Assembly: GCA_008360955.1 (NCBI GenBank)
Contig: LUCM01007107.1
Location: 12,965-76,964 of the forward strand
DNA from: Fasciolopsis buskii
Taxonomy: Eukaryota; Platyhelminthes; Trematoda; Plagiorchiida; Fasciolidae
DNA length: 64,000 bases
Reading direction: 5' to 3'
The notes under the pieces were generated by a model that was given only the letters and a program-made list of their open reading frames with translations, was not told the origin of the DNA and ran no database searches. The position numbers and the translations under genes were made by a program. Shown piece by piece: positions 11,901-26,900 of the stretch (within the stretch, counting starts at the first letter, position 1; every line of letters begins with the position of its first letter).

Positions 11901-14900
11901 CATTATCGTCGTCGTTCAGCGTTAAACAGGAAGGCAAGCATCACTAACCGCTGCCTTTTCCTCAAAGTTACATATTTCTATAGGAAGAGTGAATATCCAA
12001 GGGGAACACGGAGTGGACCTAAACAGGTGGTAAAAGATAAGATGCCGCTACAGACAACACACGGAACACAGTCCAACTGAACAAAAACGCATTTGTCAAT
12101 CATTCTGATTCGATAGAAAATGACAATATGATCGCCACTGTTCAAGGCTCACTACCATATCCTCCAGTGTCGCCAGTCAGCTAGCTGACGAGTCTTCCAG
12201 ACCCCAAACCATGAAGACGCGAGATGCCTACTTGACCTAAGTCCGCTGTATATTTTCACACTCCACGTTGTCACGTCATCTGTTGACCTCTACGTGGCTT
12301 CTTCTATTCATTAGGGGAACAAAAAATAGGGCACGGTATGGTAGACGAGTATTCACCATACGCAACATGTGACCCCAGCAACGTAGTCAACCAAGTCTCA
12401 TACGCTGAAATAAGGTATTCTGAAAACCGGCAAGTAGTGTTAGATTCCTGACCTCCACATCACTCACCCGGTCATTCCATCCAATCCTAGCCCTTCTATG
12501 TAGACATAGGTGGTCGAAAACCTCCAACCGACAAACATCTCCCAAACGAATATTCCATGTCTCGCAACCGTACAACAGAACTGAGCGCACCGCGGCACAG
12601 TACACACGGGTTTGCAACTCCAGTGAAATATTAGGTCGACGCCACAAGTGCTTTAGTCCAGCGTAAGCTGCTCGAGCCATTGATATATGCGCGTTTACCT
12701 CCACTGCCGAGCTACCATCGTTCGACACGCAGCTACCGAGGTAGATGAAACGATGCTCAATCGTTATTTGTCTTATTTGGTAAACAGTGCGAACATTGAG
12801 GAGAGCTAAATGAAGAGAACACTTAGGCCCAGGTAGTGCATCTAATTTGTTCCTTGGTCTTTCCAGTAATCTATGAAATAGCAATCAATCCTGGCATGTT
12901 AAATGATCCCCATATCGGAAGGACGAAGTTTGAGAAGGGTCCCCAGAAAAATGGTACTGCAGGCCATTTTTTGCTGTGTTTGGGCTCGCCCGGAATAACT
13001 ATATATCTTTGTCGAATAAATGGCTATCGGTAAAACTCACAGTAGGCTAGCAAGTCACGTTACTGGATTATGCAATTCACACATGATGTGTCCATGGGCG
13101 AACTGGGTTGTCTAAAGACGCGCGTTTATTCTACTCCGGACCAGAGCAGTTGAAACCAATTCAAGGCTACCTAACGAGGGAAAACCTGTACTTACTCATC
13201 GCAGAAACACTAGCAGAGCAATCCCTATCGACTTAATCATCAGGAATCGTTCAAAAGCTTGTGACAGATTCCCCGTTTGATTTCTTCTGACGCCAACCAT
13301 AGTCTTCGACAATATTTTGAAATGATGCTTTTCCTTTCAATAGGGATGAAAGTCGGAATTCTTCTCCTCCTAGCACCTCCGTATGTGCCACAAAAGTCCT
13401 GGTTTTTCCTATTCATTTTCATTTTTTCCGCCGTCGGCCGATCGACGACCTCAACATTCATCTTCAGACACTTCCTTGTAAGTTATTTTCAGCTTCGCTG
13501 GTTTTTCACCACCGTGCGTTGTTTGCGTCACAAAAGAACATCTTAAACAGGCTGGAAATTCAACCCTTACACGTACACGAAGGTATCTACAAGCTTGATT
13601 TGACTTATGGCAATAGTAATTGATCAACTCAACGAAGTATGTAAATGAAATTTTAAGGTTGCAAATCACATGATTCAAATAAAGTATAAAGACTGAGAAG
13701 CAATATTTAGGAACAACTGACTGTTAATCAATATCTCCCGAGGATTTTTACATCAGCTCCTCGATCCTCCACCCCCCAACATTAGGCGAGGCTGTGGGAC
13801 CGGGATGAAATTCAAAGCATGACAGTTGGAGGTCAATAATTGACTTGAAGAACTCGAGTGTGAACTGAATTTCTCGGTCGTGTCCTCTAATTTGAAATGA
13901 GGAAGACGGTACACCGTACGGGGTACGGGCGGATCGGTTCTGCCATCGTGCACAACATATGGTTAACACCACCACAAGCAAAAATCAGCATGTACATAAA
14001 AACACAAACCGCTGAAATACCCACGTAAGTTAAAACGAGACACACAATGAAGTCACTTACTACTTGTCGAAGCGTGACCAGTAGTACGTGAAGCAACTTC
14101 GACTGCGTTTGGTACGGTATGTTCCATCCGCCATGGGAGACTGAAGATATAAACAACGTAAGCGTGATAAATTGTAGGGTCACATCGGTTAGTCCGTATC
14201 AGACGATGGGGATAGCATAAACCAACGATAAACGGTATAGCCAAGTTAGCCTGATTCAACTTTCTGACCAAATGACTTCCAATAGCTCTCCCAAATCCAA
14301 AGCTAGTAAGAAATAATGCATGTGGAAATGCTCAGCAGAGAAAAGGCTCAAAAACAAAAATCAACATGGACAGGAAAAGGTTCGAATATCAACTGAACTT
14401 GTCACTCAGAATTGTCTTTCCATAGCTTTGGTGCCAGAAGGCAATTCGCTATCGTCCGGCTCATTACCATAGCTGATCCTTTGGGACCTTGAGCAGCTGT
14501 GTACCAATCCAAGTATTAGGACCATGGTTACCGATCCCCTCTCCCTCCGATGTGGGGGGGGGGGGCATGCTGAGCCAACCAAACGAAAGGGACAAGGATC
14601 CGACAGAAAAATCTACTCTACTGGGCTTACAGGCCCAGCGACGTCAGATTCATCTCAGTGGACGAATAACTGATCTAAGTAGATGGACTTTCACTCAGAC
14701 AGTCTCCATTGCCTTGTTGAAAGGTTCTTGTTAGAACCGAACGCTTTGATTGGGAATCCTAATCGTTCTCTCGCTTAGTGCCTGAGCTCCCTAGCAGTCT
14801 TCATTCAAAAAGGACCCTCAATGAATGGCACAAACATAATGAATTCCATACTGGGTCGGTCGTCGCGCAGGACAGTGCTAGCCGTCTCTTCGAGGAGGGT

Positions 14901-17900
14901 GGGTGGTGACAAGTGTGTGCCTACTTCGAGTTTCCTTGTCGGGACTTTTGATTTAAAGGCTTCGGTCAGGGTTACCAAAGAAAACCTCCATCTGCGGTGT
15001 GCGCAGCCGAGAAGTATGTATAGCCCGAATACCCCCACCATCCTTTCTACAGGGAACCTTTCGAAACTGAACTATACCTTATTCAAGAGATGTGTCCAAA
15101 AACAGGTTTAAGGAGAGATGGATAACGTGGAATGTCTGATTTGACGACATATGCAACACCGATGCAAACTCAACAATAATCCTAGTATATACGTGAATAC
15201 ATTCAGTAATCTATGCTCTATCTCTAGCGAATCAGCAATCCGCAACCTACTATTTTTACAATTAACGTGGGTACTAAGATTGTCATAGTCGCACGTTTTC
15301 CTCCGGTAGATCTGAAACAATTCCCAACTATGCACATTTTTGAGCCCATCGATGCAATTAATAAATGGAAATGAAGATGACGCCTTCGCTAAAATGAATC
15401 CGTTGTAATGAGGTAGATGTTGATACGAATCGCTGTCGACCATAGCCGACTATCGCGCCCGGTCGTTTTTTGGGGAGGGAGTGGAGATCTAGGTTTCTCA
15501 CAGCCGAACTTGATACGCAAACTAATTTTATAAAGTAGTTACAATGAGAGCGTTTAGGACCTGAGACCTCTAGGGAAGAATCCGGAAAGGATATAAACTT
15601 TATGCACTGACAGGAGTATGGTCAAGAGTTTACTAACGTAGTTACGCCCCACTTTGACCGTGTTCTGACAGCCAAGAATATCTGTGAAACCGTACTAGAG
15701 ATGTGAATACCAGTGACTGGTAAGACGAAGACAGACAACTAGAGTGACGGTACTCCACTACCGGTCACTCCACATCATCATGTGATGAAGAGTATGTAAT
15801 CAGACAGAATACGTGACACGAGACAGCTAAATAATTTGATTTTGACATAGTTTTTCTTTCATTGAAAATTCCACAAAAAGAATGAGCAGTACAGAGGGTA
15901 CGGTACGCAAAAGGAATTGCCGATTTATACTGATGACAATTGGTAGCACCGTACAACAAACGAAGGTACAGACAAATAGCTGCGTAATCCTTACCATGAT
16001 CACAAGCAAAAAATAGATTACAGAGAAGATAATAAATGAACAGAGTAAAACACCAAGTAATGAGAACATGCGATTAATAATTTGCTCAAATTCCCGAAGA
16101 CTAATAAACAAGCGATCATGTGACGCGATTACGTAGCATCGGCTGGTTGGACAACATACTGACGGTAAGAGGATGAATTACGATTTGACAGAGTTGCGAA
16201 CGCTGAACAGATCTAGATGTTCCAGATCACCGTTCTCTCAGTAAGATTACAACTTACTAATGGATTCCATCACCCAAGCATTTGTATTGTGTGTACTCTA
16301 TCAGCTGAGTCGAACAGCGTTCGGATATACCGAGCTGGTTACGAACCAATTTACGTAAGCATATGGCCCCAACTGAAGTAATGTTTCGCAACTTAACGAG
16401 TTACGGTAGGACCTTATAAAACAACCAACTGAGAGTACAGTTAACAGCAGCTAACGAAATACAGTTCACCAAGTCGCTTCATAGAATGCAGAACGAAACA
16501 CGGCCGTAGTCACTTGGGTCCCCTTGGAGAAATATTATATGTGCAGACACATACCAAACAAATTCACAGTCATCCGCTCCACCGGGAATCTCGCGGAGCG
16601 TTGGACCCTGATCCGAATTGGTCAAAAGATGCATGAAATAGTCTATCGGTAACCGGATCTCAGGGTTTGACGTACATAGTATTTCGTTCTGCTACGTTGC
16701 AGATCCGATCTTCTCATCAAAAATACAGGATGAATTCCCTTAAACAAATCCATAATTCGGTTTGGGTAACTGGGTATTACAATACCCGTGGAGGAACCAT
16801 TGGTTTGATGATAACCGATGGGGATGAAGAGTTTGGAAAGACTGGCATTCCTATGGATTCTGACACGTTTATCTTTCGTATTGCTTCTTCTTTACGCTAT
16901 GGTGCTGAAGGCGTTAGACGCATAGCGAGATACATGCATACTGGTCGATATTATACAAATAAGGAAACCCGCTGAAGGTACTTTGAAACATTCGGCTTAT
17001 CGAATCCTTGGCATGGCAAATTCACTTGCTTCTGACAGTTCCAAGTTGTGCCTTATTTGGCAGCAAGATTAAAATGGAATCTCACCTGTGAATGCAGGAA
17101 TGACGTGATCAGCATGGAATAATGAACATAGAACCCTAACCCTAACGCATTACGGTGCCGAAAAAATGAAAGGAGTCTCCGTTCGAGATGGAAAAATAAT
17201 GGAATCAGCATCACGTAATGCAAGACAATGGCTTGTAAATCTCAACAAAATATCAATAAACTGGGAAGAAAGTACCGATTTTCTAAGGAATGACAATAGG
17301 AAAACAGTATTCTGGTTAACGCACAAAATAGGTCGTTTGATTGCGCATGCGTACATGACAAGAACGCAACTAGATTAGAATACACTTTTGGTGGTAAAAA
17401 TGATCACCATTTGAACCAGAACAATTCGCAAACCACCAACCAGACGACCTTTCAGCCACTTGCCATTCTTGTCGTTGTTTTGAAGCCCGAGGATGCACAG
17501 CAACACGCAGAAATGCACAACAAAACGCGAGAAGAACGGAAATAGGGACAACAGTGACGAGGGTAATAATAATAACCACGGTAAGGACATCACCAACAAC
17601 AACAAACTGAACGACAACTACATGATTTAGAGACCAAATAGGCTAAAGCAAATTCTCGGATCGGGTATAGTGATGTCAAAATGCGAGGGGTAAAGATGGA
17701 GTGAAATTCCGGAACACAAACGCTTACCCTATTTCCATTATCCTTTGGATCCACGTCAACACCAGTGCTGTGTGAATTACAAAAGGGAACAAGAGAGAAC
17801 GGTAACATATCAAGCGCACAATCACGCATAGGCACACATCTTCAAACAACTCGACACACACGTATCCACACACAAACAGCAACCACACTGGAGAGTTCAT

Positions 17901-20900
17901 ATTTGATTACCATAATTGAAAAAGAAGCATTCAGATTACTGATTGATCGGCTAAAAAATGAAGGCATCATTAACCCGAAAAAACGGAAAAAACGATCCAC
18001 AGAAGTTGTTTTGTGTATTCACGTAAAAGTTGGGGCAGGCAGAAACAATAATGCGACCAATGCAGCAAGCTAAGTGAAATACACGGGGCGAAGACTGTAT
18101 TTTTGAACGGTGGATCTAGAAGACCTTTATTTCATGGACACTGGTACAGCGCGTCCAAAAGGACTGTTGGGAACTTCAACTGAAGGCATCTTTAATAAGT
18201 CCCTACTGCAGAAGGTAGAAATGTATGCAGTCATAGGGGACTTCTGAAGCTTACCCAGTAAAATAGACGAAAACCGATCATCGGAATAAAAATGGATAAT
18301 TCCAAAGGGGTTCAGAAGATGAAACACTGCATAATCCGATTGATAATTCTGGCTTTGCTTCATACGGGTCATTAGTAATGAATAATGATATAGCTGACCA
18401 CTTTCATGTCGAAGGGATTATTCACTAACTCATTGCATCTGTCCTCCACTCAACAACCGAAGACATTTTTAATCACGAACACAGAAATTCGGATAGAAAG
18501 TCGAGCTTTCTATTGTCCATTTGGATAGAAGATCACCGGCGGTAATTGGTGCGGGTTTTTGAAAACCCATTTCGATCACGTTGTTTTATACCTGGAACAT
18601 TACAAGCAGCACATCACGTGGTGAGCATATTTCTTTATGAAATACGGAGCAAATTCTGGTAAGAAAGTAGAATTCCTGGTTGTATTTGAGAACCAGATGC
18701 TTCGATGAGTTCGGACCGGACGTCTCGGGCTGCGACACGATCACTCCCTGTGAGTGGTTCGAAAGGTGCCCCGACTGATCAAGCGCCTCAAATTGCCTCT
18801 GCTGAGTAGATCCCATTCACTACCTTCTAATGGCAAGACCGTTATTCCAAACCAAATACAGGCGATGTAAAAAGTACTCAGTACTATGCACTCTAACACC
18901 TGTGATGGGAGGGTACTTTGGGATCCGAAGATGTCCAGCCTCAGACTTGAAGTCCTTACATCGTCCTACTGCGTAAACTGCTCTGGTTAGGGGTCAAATC
19001 ATCGAAACTGTGACGAAAAACGAAAACAATGCGAAAGGCGGGAAAAATTAAAAAAAAACACTGGGTAGGGTTCGACACAAATGCTAACTTTCTTATTCCT
19101 CCTCTACGTCATCGACGGCGTAGTAAATCAGTGGTTCCTTTATGGGCATTGCACTGCCCTACTTACCTTAACCAGATTAAGGGATCGTCTGAGGAAGCTT
19201 CATTCCGATTTTTTGTTACAATGGAGCAGAGCGAAATTGTGTTCGCGAAATGTTGGAATCCGGTCGACGGTAGACCATTTCATACGTTTCTTGACCTATT
19301 CGGATCAGGAGCATAACGCTCGGCGAGGTTTCCGATAAAACCACTGACTACGAATTTTTTTGGTACGCATCCGCTCATGTAATATTTCACGAACGGAGCC
19401 AAGGCTCTATGGCCCAGATGAATAACGGGTCACTCTCGGCACATAAAAGCGTCATCAACAGACTCTTATAATACTTTTCAGGAAAAACGATCGTCAAGTT
19501 AAAACCTACCACGTCTACCACAACCTTGCTGTTTGCCTAACACCACTGATTCGTTGAATGTGACTCTATTTTATTCACGGCCAACCACCGATACGGCGAT
19601 TATTTGTCGGCTTTATCATGATTTCGATGGCACTAGGTCCGATCACGGAATTGTACTCAATATGCAACACAAACTTCTAGTCTACCATTAAGGTCCCCTG
19701 CACCGCTCTATTTATTCCTTAATACATTCACTTCCCTGCTAATGAAAAGTTTATGACTCACTCCCATGTGGACTAATTATCAGTATACAACCTTTCACGT
19801 CATGAAACAAAATATTTGTGGAACCGCAAGTTCCACTTGAACCTAAGTAAGCGTTTTTCGATAAAATTCTTTCGAACCTCATTCCTTCACTACATAGGAA
19901 TCTAACCTGTTCACATCCATACACGGAAGAGATATTCTTCGCCCTATGCGTTCTAGCACAGTCATTTGCAGAAACTCAACGGTTCTCCATTTGACTTGAA
20001 TCTTCACAGAATCCCTTAACGATTTTGATAGGTAATCGTTTTAAACTTACAAGCCCTATCAATTGCAGTTACATTCAAAGAAATCTAAGGGCTTTACACA
20101 AAAAACTTCGGCTCAAATGACGTACAGTCAGAACATGAAGAACGGACTGATCTGAAGCAGATCACTATGCCCCCGGGAATACTGAAGTGAACTATGCGGT
20201 CGGCCACTTCTAGTCTCAGCAGCGTGCTTGCCGGCCTTCTATTTACTTTCTGCATCACGACAGCTCACAATCACATTCGTTCTCGTTAAGTTTACTCATT
20301 CGCAACAATTGCAGACTGAACTGTAACACCGACTCTGTTCTATGTCTCTAATTTTCCCCTCTTGCTCTATTATTGACCGAAACTCAAACCTATCACTAAT
20401 CAGACACCACTCACCTCTGACTCGATAACCATACGTTTTATTTTCTATCGAAAGCAGGTGTTTGTGCATTTATCCATATGCAAGTCGTCATCCTAAGACT
20501 ACAAAAACTTTAATTATTCTAACCGCGAGCTACAGATATGGCTGAATTTCCGTCTTCGTGTCTGCCGTTTTCCTAACAGCGATGACTGGTCCACCTTTGA
20601 TTTCTTATCTTCGGACATTGAGCACTTGTTCGTTACAGACCTTCCAACAGTCATGTTACTATCTTGGTAGGTTTCAATGTTCGAACAGGAGAATGACTAC
20701 TCGGTCGTGAGGCGGGAAGCCGAGCAATTGGCTACGGTCAATCACAGGTAGTCTGAGTCGGATTGACCACGTAGCCTACTGCGTGAGTTACCGTTGGCGC
20801 GGTTCTGTCCAAAACCGTAGATCGTATTGGACTACGTAAGTCAAATCGGACCATGCGTTAGTTTTCATGCGATTTTTGCCGCAACCCAAAGACCATCGAT

Positions 20901-23900
20901 CCAGACCACAAACCAGGTTGGCCGTCGAACGTCTGTATGATTCGGCTGTTCGCAATAGCTACGAACAGAAACTATCTCAATAACTAACAACCACGACGAG
21001 CAACAATGTGGATGAGCGCTGGGACGAAACCATGCATTTGGTAACAGGTTTCGCCCGTGATCTTGAATCTGGCGTTCATCAAAGGCACTGAATCGCACAA
21101 GGGTCACTGGGCCCAATGAAGCAAAAACGCCAGCTTCTTAACTGTAAGGAGATGAATAAGATGCCTCGACAGCCGCAGCGTCAATTGACGAAAAGCCTTA
21201 TAAATGACCGCGAAAACTGGTAGATAAAGGTAGCCGAAGAGATGGAAAAAGCCACCGCTTCAGATAACAGTCAAATACTTTCTAAGATTGTATTTGACAC
21301 CCGTGGATCGTGAACTTCGGTTAGTAAAATCGTGTGCGACAGAAATGGAGAGCTCATCTATGGTAAAGAACCAAGGCGAACCGTTAGGCTGAGTACTTCA
21401 AAGATCAGTTTAGCTGGCCGCGCGATAACTTATTTAGGCCGAGGTCTGTAGCTGCCAATCCTTGAAGACTATCTCTTGACTCCCAATGGAAGTGGAGTCG
21501 AATATTCGACGGCTGAAGAGGGGAAAAGCAACGGGCCTCGACGAACTTCCTCAGTTCTTTGCGAATTGGGTGGAGAAGCCCTGATGAAATCACTTATCAC
21601 TTTGCTTCGTGACATTTGGGATGAGAAACGTATCCCGTTATCGTGGGGGGGTGTCACTGATTGTACCCATCTTCAAGGAGTGACCGTAGCAATCATCGTC
21701 GGATTCATTTAATTCTGATAGTTACTAAAGTCTTAGTTTCGATAATGCTGCGCCGCTTGATGCCGATTCGTGAGAGTAACATCCGCCAACACCAGGTTTG
21801 ATTTCGTCCAGGTCGAAGTTGCATCGAACAGATGCTTATTCACCACACACACCGCTGCCCTACGGTCGCGTTTTTTCTCGACTTGAGAGGCGCATTGCAC
21901 TCAGTGGATCGAAAAGCACTACTCAGTGCTCTCCATCGGAAGGGTATGCCAGCGAAGTTCGTGAACCTGTTGCTAGCACTTTACTTGCATACCTGCAATC
22001 GTGCAGTCTCATTGTGATGGATGCCGATCACTAGCTCCCATCTCTCATTACGGTTTCGTTTACGCGAGGAGCAAGTGCTTTTATCCGTAGTGAGAGTCAA
22101 AGAGCGCTTCGTCTGCTACGAAGCAAACGCCTACTGTCACCCACCACCGGCGGCTGAGCATTTTTTTGCACTCGCAGTTTTTCCCTCTCTTTATTCCCCC
22201 CACCTCTAATTCCTCTGATGATGTTGACTTTGAGCCACTCGAAGAAGCTGAGGATTTTGCTTACCAGTTTGCCTTCGTTTTCACATATTTTATGGCGTTT
22301 CACGAATGAGTGCAGCGAAAGGTTGGTTTCTCTTTTTGGTCACTTGTTCTCCTTCCGCCGAAACTTTCCATTTTCCGGTAACCTTGGGAAATGCATCGTG
22401 ATTTTTTGTTTCTAAGAGTGATGGTCTTTCGAGAATAACAACTATCGTTCAGTTTCCCTTACACCCGGCTGTTTCGAAGGTATTCAAAGCTAACACTTGC
22501 AACTAATTACTTTTGCTTCTCGAAAGGGATGGACTCCTAATCGATCGTTAACGCCCATTCTGACCTCGTCGTTCGACCGGTAATCTCCTGGATCTCGTCT
22601 CATATTCCTAATCAGCCAGACTCAGTAGTCACCTGATCTTGCTAGACATCTTTAAGGCTTTCAACCGAGTTTGGCACGACATTCTTCCGTTGAAGCTGTC
22701 CATGTTCGATTTCTCCTCGTCTCTTGTATCGTGGACAACATCTACGTCCGAGTTCATGGGGTCCTTTCTTAGCTGCTTGCTGCAATTTCTGGTATTTGCC
22801 AGCCTTCAATACCTATGCGCACGTCTTTTAATCATCGATGATCTTTTGTTAAATAACCCCAGTCGAATTCATTCCCTTCCAGATGACGCCAACTTTCATG
22901 CTGCTCTCATTTAACGATCTTCACGCCAAACAAACACCAACTTCGATCGTGACTGCTGTTTCACCTGTGTGCTTTAAACTCTGATCTTGAATAAATCTCC
23001 TGCGGCTCAGACAACCATCTAACGGTTAGAAAAACCTATCGTCTCTCCATTTTCTTTGAAATATCATTCGTTCTCTCCATATCTGTACTTTGAGTGGATT
23101 GATTGGCTTACCAGAGACTCTGTCTTTCCTTTCGGTTTATCCATTAATTTTTCATTAAGTTGGTTCTTCTTCATACCTCAGCTTGCTTGGTTTTCTGTTA
23201 CGCACTGGGCATTTTTTTCGCTTCAGCTAATTTCTGTTGTAACCTCATACTTGAATATTGCAATCACTCGTGGATGAGGGTTTCACTGTTTATCATCCTC
23301 TTCGCGACCAAGTTCAATCCGGTTAACCTGCGACTTTTCTTCAATGTCTACTTTGCAGTCACTAGCCCATCACCGGATGATCGCTTTATCTTCTTTTCTC
23401 GTTGTTGTGAAATGACCATTTTAAACGATGCGCAGCGGAATTGGTCCGACAGAAGTCATTCGTTGACGCATTTTCCAATACGGTGGACACGTTATTTTGC
23501 ATTGTCCGTACTGATTCCGTAAACCTGCCTTCTCAGACGCAAAAGGAAATAATAAGCGGGACGAAACAATGCTTTAGCAACGGAGGCGGTCAAGTGGATT
23601 AAGTATCTATCTCGAAAAAGTCAGAGGTTGGAATCACAAAACTCTTAGTTACTTTGAGGGGAGACGGCAACCTGCTGTCGCTCGGCTCATCACTGCACCT
23701 GGCCCAGTGAGACCTAACGTGATTGTATGACACTCCAAATTCCAAGGTCCAGGTTCCCAGTCCCATCCTCCAGGTGCACTGGGCCTTAGTGGCTATGGAA
23801 CGTTTCTTCCAGTATATTCATGCTTCAAACATGTCATAAAAAGTGGCGTACAGTTGTCTTGGATTTCATTAACATTAAGATGACCTGAGAACGCGTCATA

Positions 23901-26900
23901 CTAAGTCGATACAATAACAAGTGAACTCGGAAAATAGTCAGTTGGCACTGGGATTTTTTATGAATCATTAGGAATGTGCACAGATGATTACTTCACTTAA
24001 GAACAAAAATGAGAACATAATAATAAGTATTTGCAAAGCTTTACTCCAATTCGATTTCTAGCTAACCATTACATTGCAGAACTCATTGGTACGCTCGTGA
24101 ACCTAAAAAGGAAATTGAACTGGTACTCGATTTGTCATAATAACTGATTCACTGATGGGTGGAAGCCGTTTCCTGACAACAGAACCTCCGGACTGCCGGA
24201 ATATGATAGAAATGAGATTATGTGAACATAAAATGCAAAACTTGCCTTGAGAAAGACTACCCACGGTAGTCGAAACATTGGCGCATTACATCTACCAACA
24301 ACGCTGTGGTATTAACAGCATATCATTCACAATAAAAAACCAATACGTGGTGCATCGGTTTTCCGATACACTCCTTACGTCATTCAGTCCTGATGTCTAC
24401 GACATAAAATGTACTTTGATTCCAACGCAGATTGCATGCACCTTTCTGTGTGTCTACTAGAATGGAACTTTGGGAGGTACGAATATAGTCGAGCTACCTT
24501 TGGACTCCTTTGGTCCCAGTGACGAATAAACAACAAAAGGTCGGAACATTGGAGGACCTCGCAACCACTGATTCCTCTAATGGGAAAACAGGCAGTGGAC
24601 CATGTGACGCATTTTAACCGGTGCTTACCTTAACATTGTGTTGTAATGGCCCAGTCTCCACAATTTGAAGGGGCTAAAATATCTACGCACGTTTACTTCT
24701 GGTAAAAAAAACGATTAACTTTCAAGTTACTCTTAATTTTACTTTGATTGATTAATCGAATTTTGGCCTCGAACACTGCTTCTCCTTGATTGGTTGACCC
24801 TCACGTCCTTACATCATTGTCCTCTCCTCTGGCTAACCAGAAGTATATATACGCTAGAAATCGCTGTACATATGACGTTTTTTCGCTGCATGCTCTCTGC
24901 GTTGGCCGGGATCAGTAAACCCGGGTCGCTCATCTCGGTGTTCGCTATCCAGCTAGTGTTGTGACAGATGTCCTCAGAGGGCTGAATGAGTGGTTTAATG
25001 CTTGACTGGTGCATCTGAGAGAAGAGATTACAACTTCGAGGAAGACACAGTTAGCTGCCGCTCAGGACTGCACGACGACTGGGAAGTTTCATGAGGCCCT
25101 CTAATGCAAAACTCACCTAGCAACTGTTTCCTGTTCTCTCTGATGGTGCTACGTGTCCTTGCGATCACAAAGCAATTTACGTTACTTTACTTTTATACGG
25201 TTGTCCCCGTTTGAGTGTAAGTTGGTCCCATGGATTTTGTCTCATTATGACTCTTGCATCTTACTCGGATTTTAGCAGAGAATACAAAACGTCGGTTTGG
25301 TAAAACTAATCGCTACTTGATCCAGGAACAGTCTCAACATTCCGAATGATGAAGAAAAAGTGAACCACTAGACGCGTGGTGAATCGTTTCATAAGAAATT
25401 GATTTTACAACGACGCAAGCCAAGTAATTAAGTCGCACAGATTGTTCGTCAAGCCCACGTTTCCACTACACTTTTTACAGAGGAAACTGTTTATCATGGC
25501 AGCTGATCGCTGTGAGGGGCAATGGTCGATGGCCGAGCAGAACCCAGTGACGGATAACACTACTATATCACATAATTTCATAGTTTCATAACCTCATGAG
25601 AGCCAGGGCGGATAGTTCAGTGGTTAAGATATTCGAATGGGATTCAATATCCGGTTGTTGCGTGGTGAATGGGCACTACTGACAATTCCTAATTGCTGTA
25701 TGGTGTTAGAAAAGGCTATGCATGACTGGCAATGACAACTTTGCAATTGAAAATTTGCTATATTTATATGTAGTGCATGGAAAGCACTAGGATCGTGCAA
25801 ATGTGTTTTCTTCAACAGAATTGAAACAAATGTCTATTTTTTCACAATTAGATGCGCATTCGTGAAATTCAGTGATGAGCTGAGCACCGATGTTACATAT
25901 CCAGCCAATCTACACCAAAATGGCGCCTAAATTCGATCACATAAACCCAGGTTAGTAGATAGGCTACGATCGTCGTAATGGGGAGGTTGAGACAGGTACA
26001 TTGAAGGATAGAGGTGCTTTCCAAACGGACTCACCGTATTCTTAACCAATTCAACAATGTGGTCACCAGACCGCCGCACAACAGTACGGTGACCATCACG
26101 ACCACAATCGTAGTGGAGAAAAACATTTGGCGCTTGGTTGAACTGGTGTTTCTTATGGCCAATGAGAATGCCATTGCGCCACGAAGCCCCGAGAAGAACA
26201 GCATGTGTTGAAAGTTTGATGTAATTTTTGTGGTGGCTTCAACTGGTTCAGTCACAGTGTCCGAATACGCTTGACCGAATGGTGGCGAAGAACTGAATCT
26301 GTCGGGTTCACTGGACTGGCGAGAAACACACCGCGAGCGACATACAGGTTCGTAGCCACGACAAAGATTGATCAGCGCGCTTAAGGGGTATACGTTGGCC
26401 GCCCGGGCAACAATGCACGCAAACAACGCGATAAAAACGAACGGAACATCCCAATAGTGTTGTTGAAATGTGAATGTGGACACACCGATGTAGGCAAAGA
26501 CGAAATTCTCCGACAGAAAGTTCAAAAGCTCGAAGAACTGAAACATTAACAATAGTAGAAAGAACGGTAATGCTGGGAATATCTGCAGTTGCACTATTAA
26601 CAATTGTATGATAGTTATATCTAAGCTGGGGGCGACGAATTTTACACAGATCCAACGCTATTTTCGCAATATATCCGGCGGCAGACGGTGATCTGACTTA
26701 AGTTGGTTTATTACCAAGGCAGACCTATTGGGATCTTTTATGGGCACCTGAGTTCTTGCGACACACCCCCTCAATTCACTCGCGTGAAGATATCCAGATA
26801 TTGTGAATGTAGTTAGCGAGATAAATTTTAATCATCAAGTACGACAGGGGAGATCTCGCAAATATGTATCATATCCAAATATTGACAATGGTTGATTCTG

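Noticed and set aside
11865..11915. CRISPR-like or satellite array from the repeated ATC units
   Set aside because: It is the trinucleotide tail of an RTE element; there are no spacers and the unit is 3 bp.
13240..13546. Overlapping hydrophobic (plus) and basic (minus) frames as a possible small membrane protein gene
   Set aside because: Opposite-strand frames mirror each other and neither has splice sites or family similarity; it lies within intron 10.
14061..14140. Other reading frames of this exon (for example LPWRMEH and [10 protein letters not shown])
   Set aside because: Only the frame giving [15 protein letters not shown] fits the phases of exon 9 and the last exon and aligns with the NHE tail.
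16667..16975. A 102-codon plus-strand frame with a Gly/Asp-rich middle part
   Set aside because: It lies inside an intron of the exchanger gene, has no recognised domain, no supporting splice context and no second exon that could be joined to it.
17130..17150. CCCTAACCCTAAC, telomere-like
   Set aside because: Only two units; expected by chance in 64 kb and not part of a longer degenerate array.
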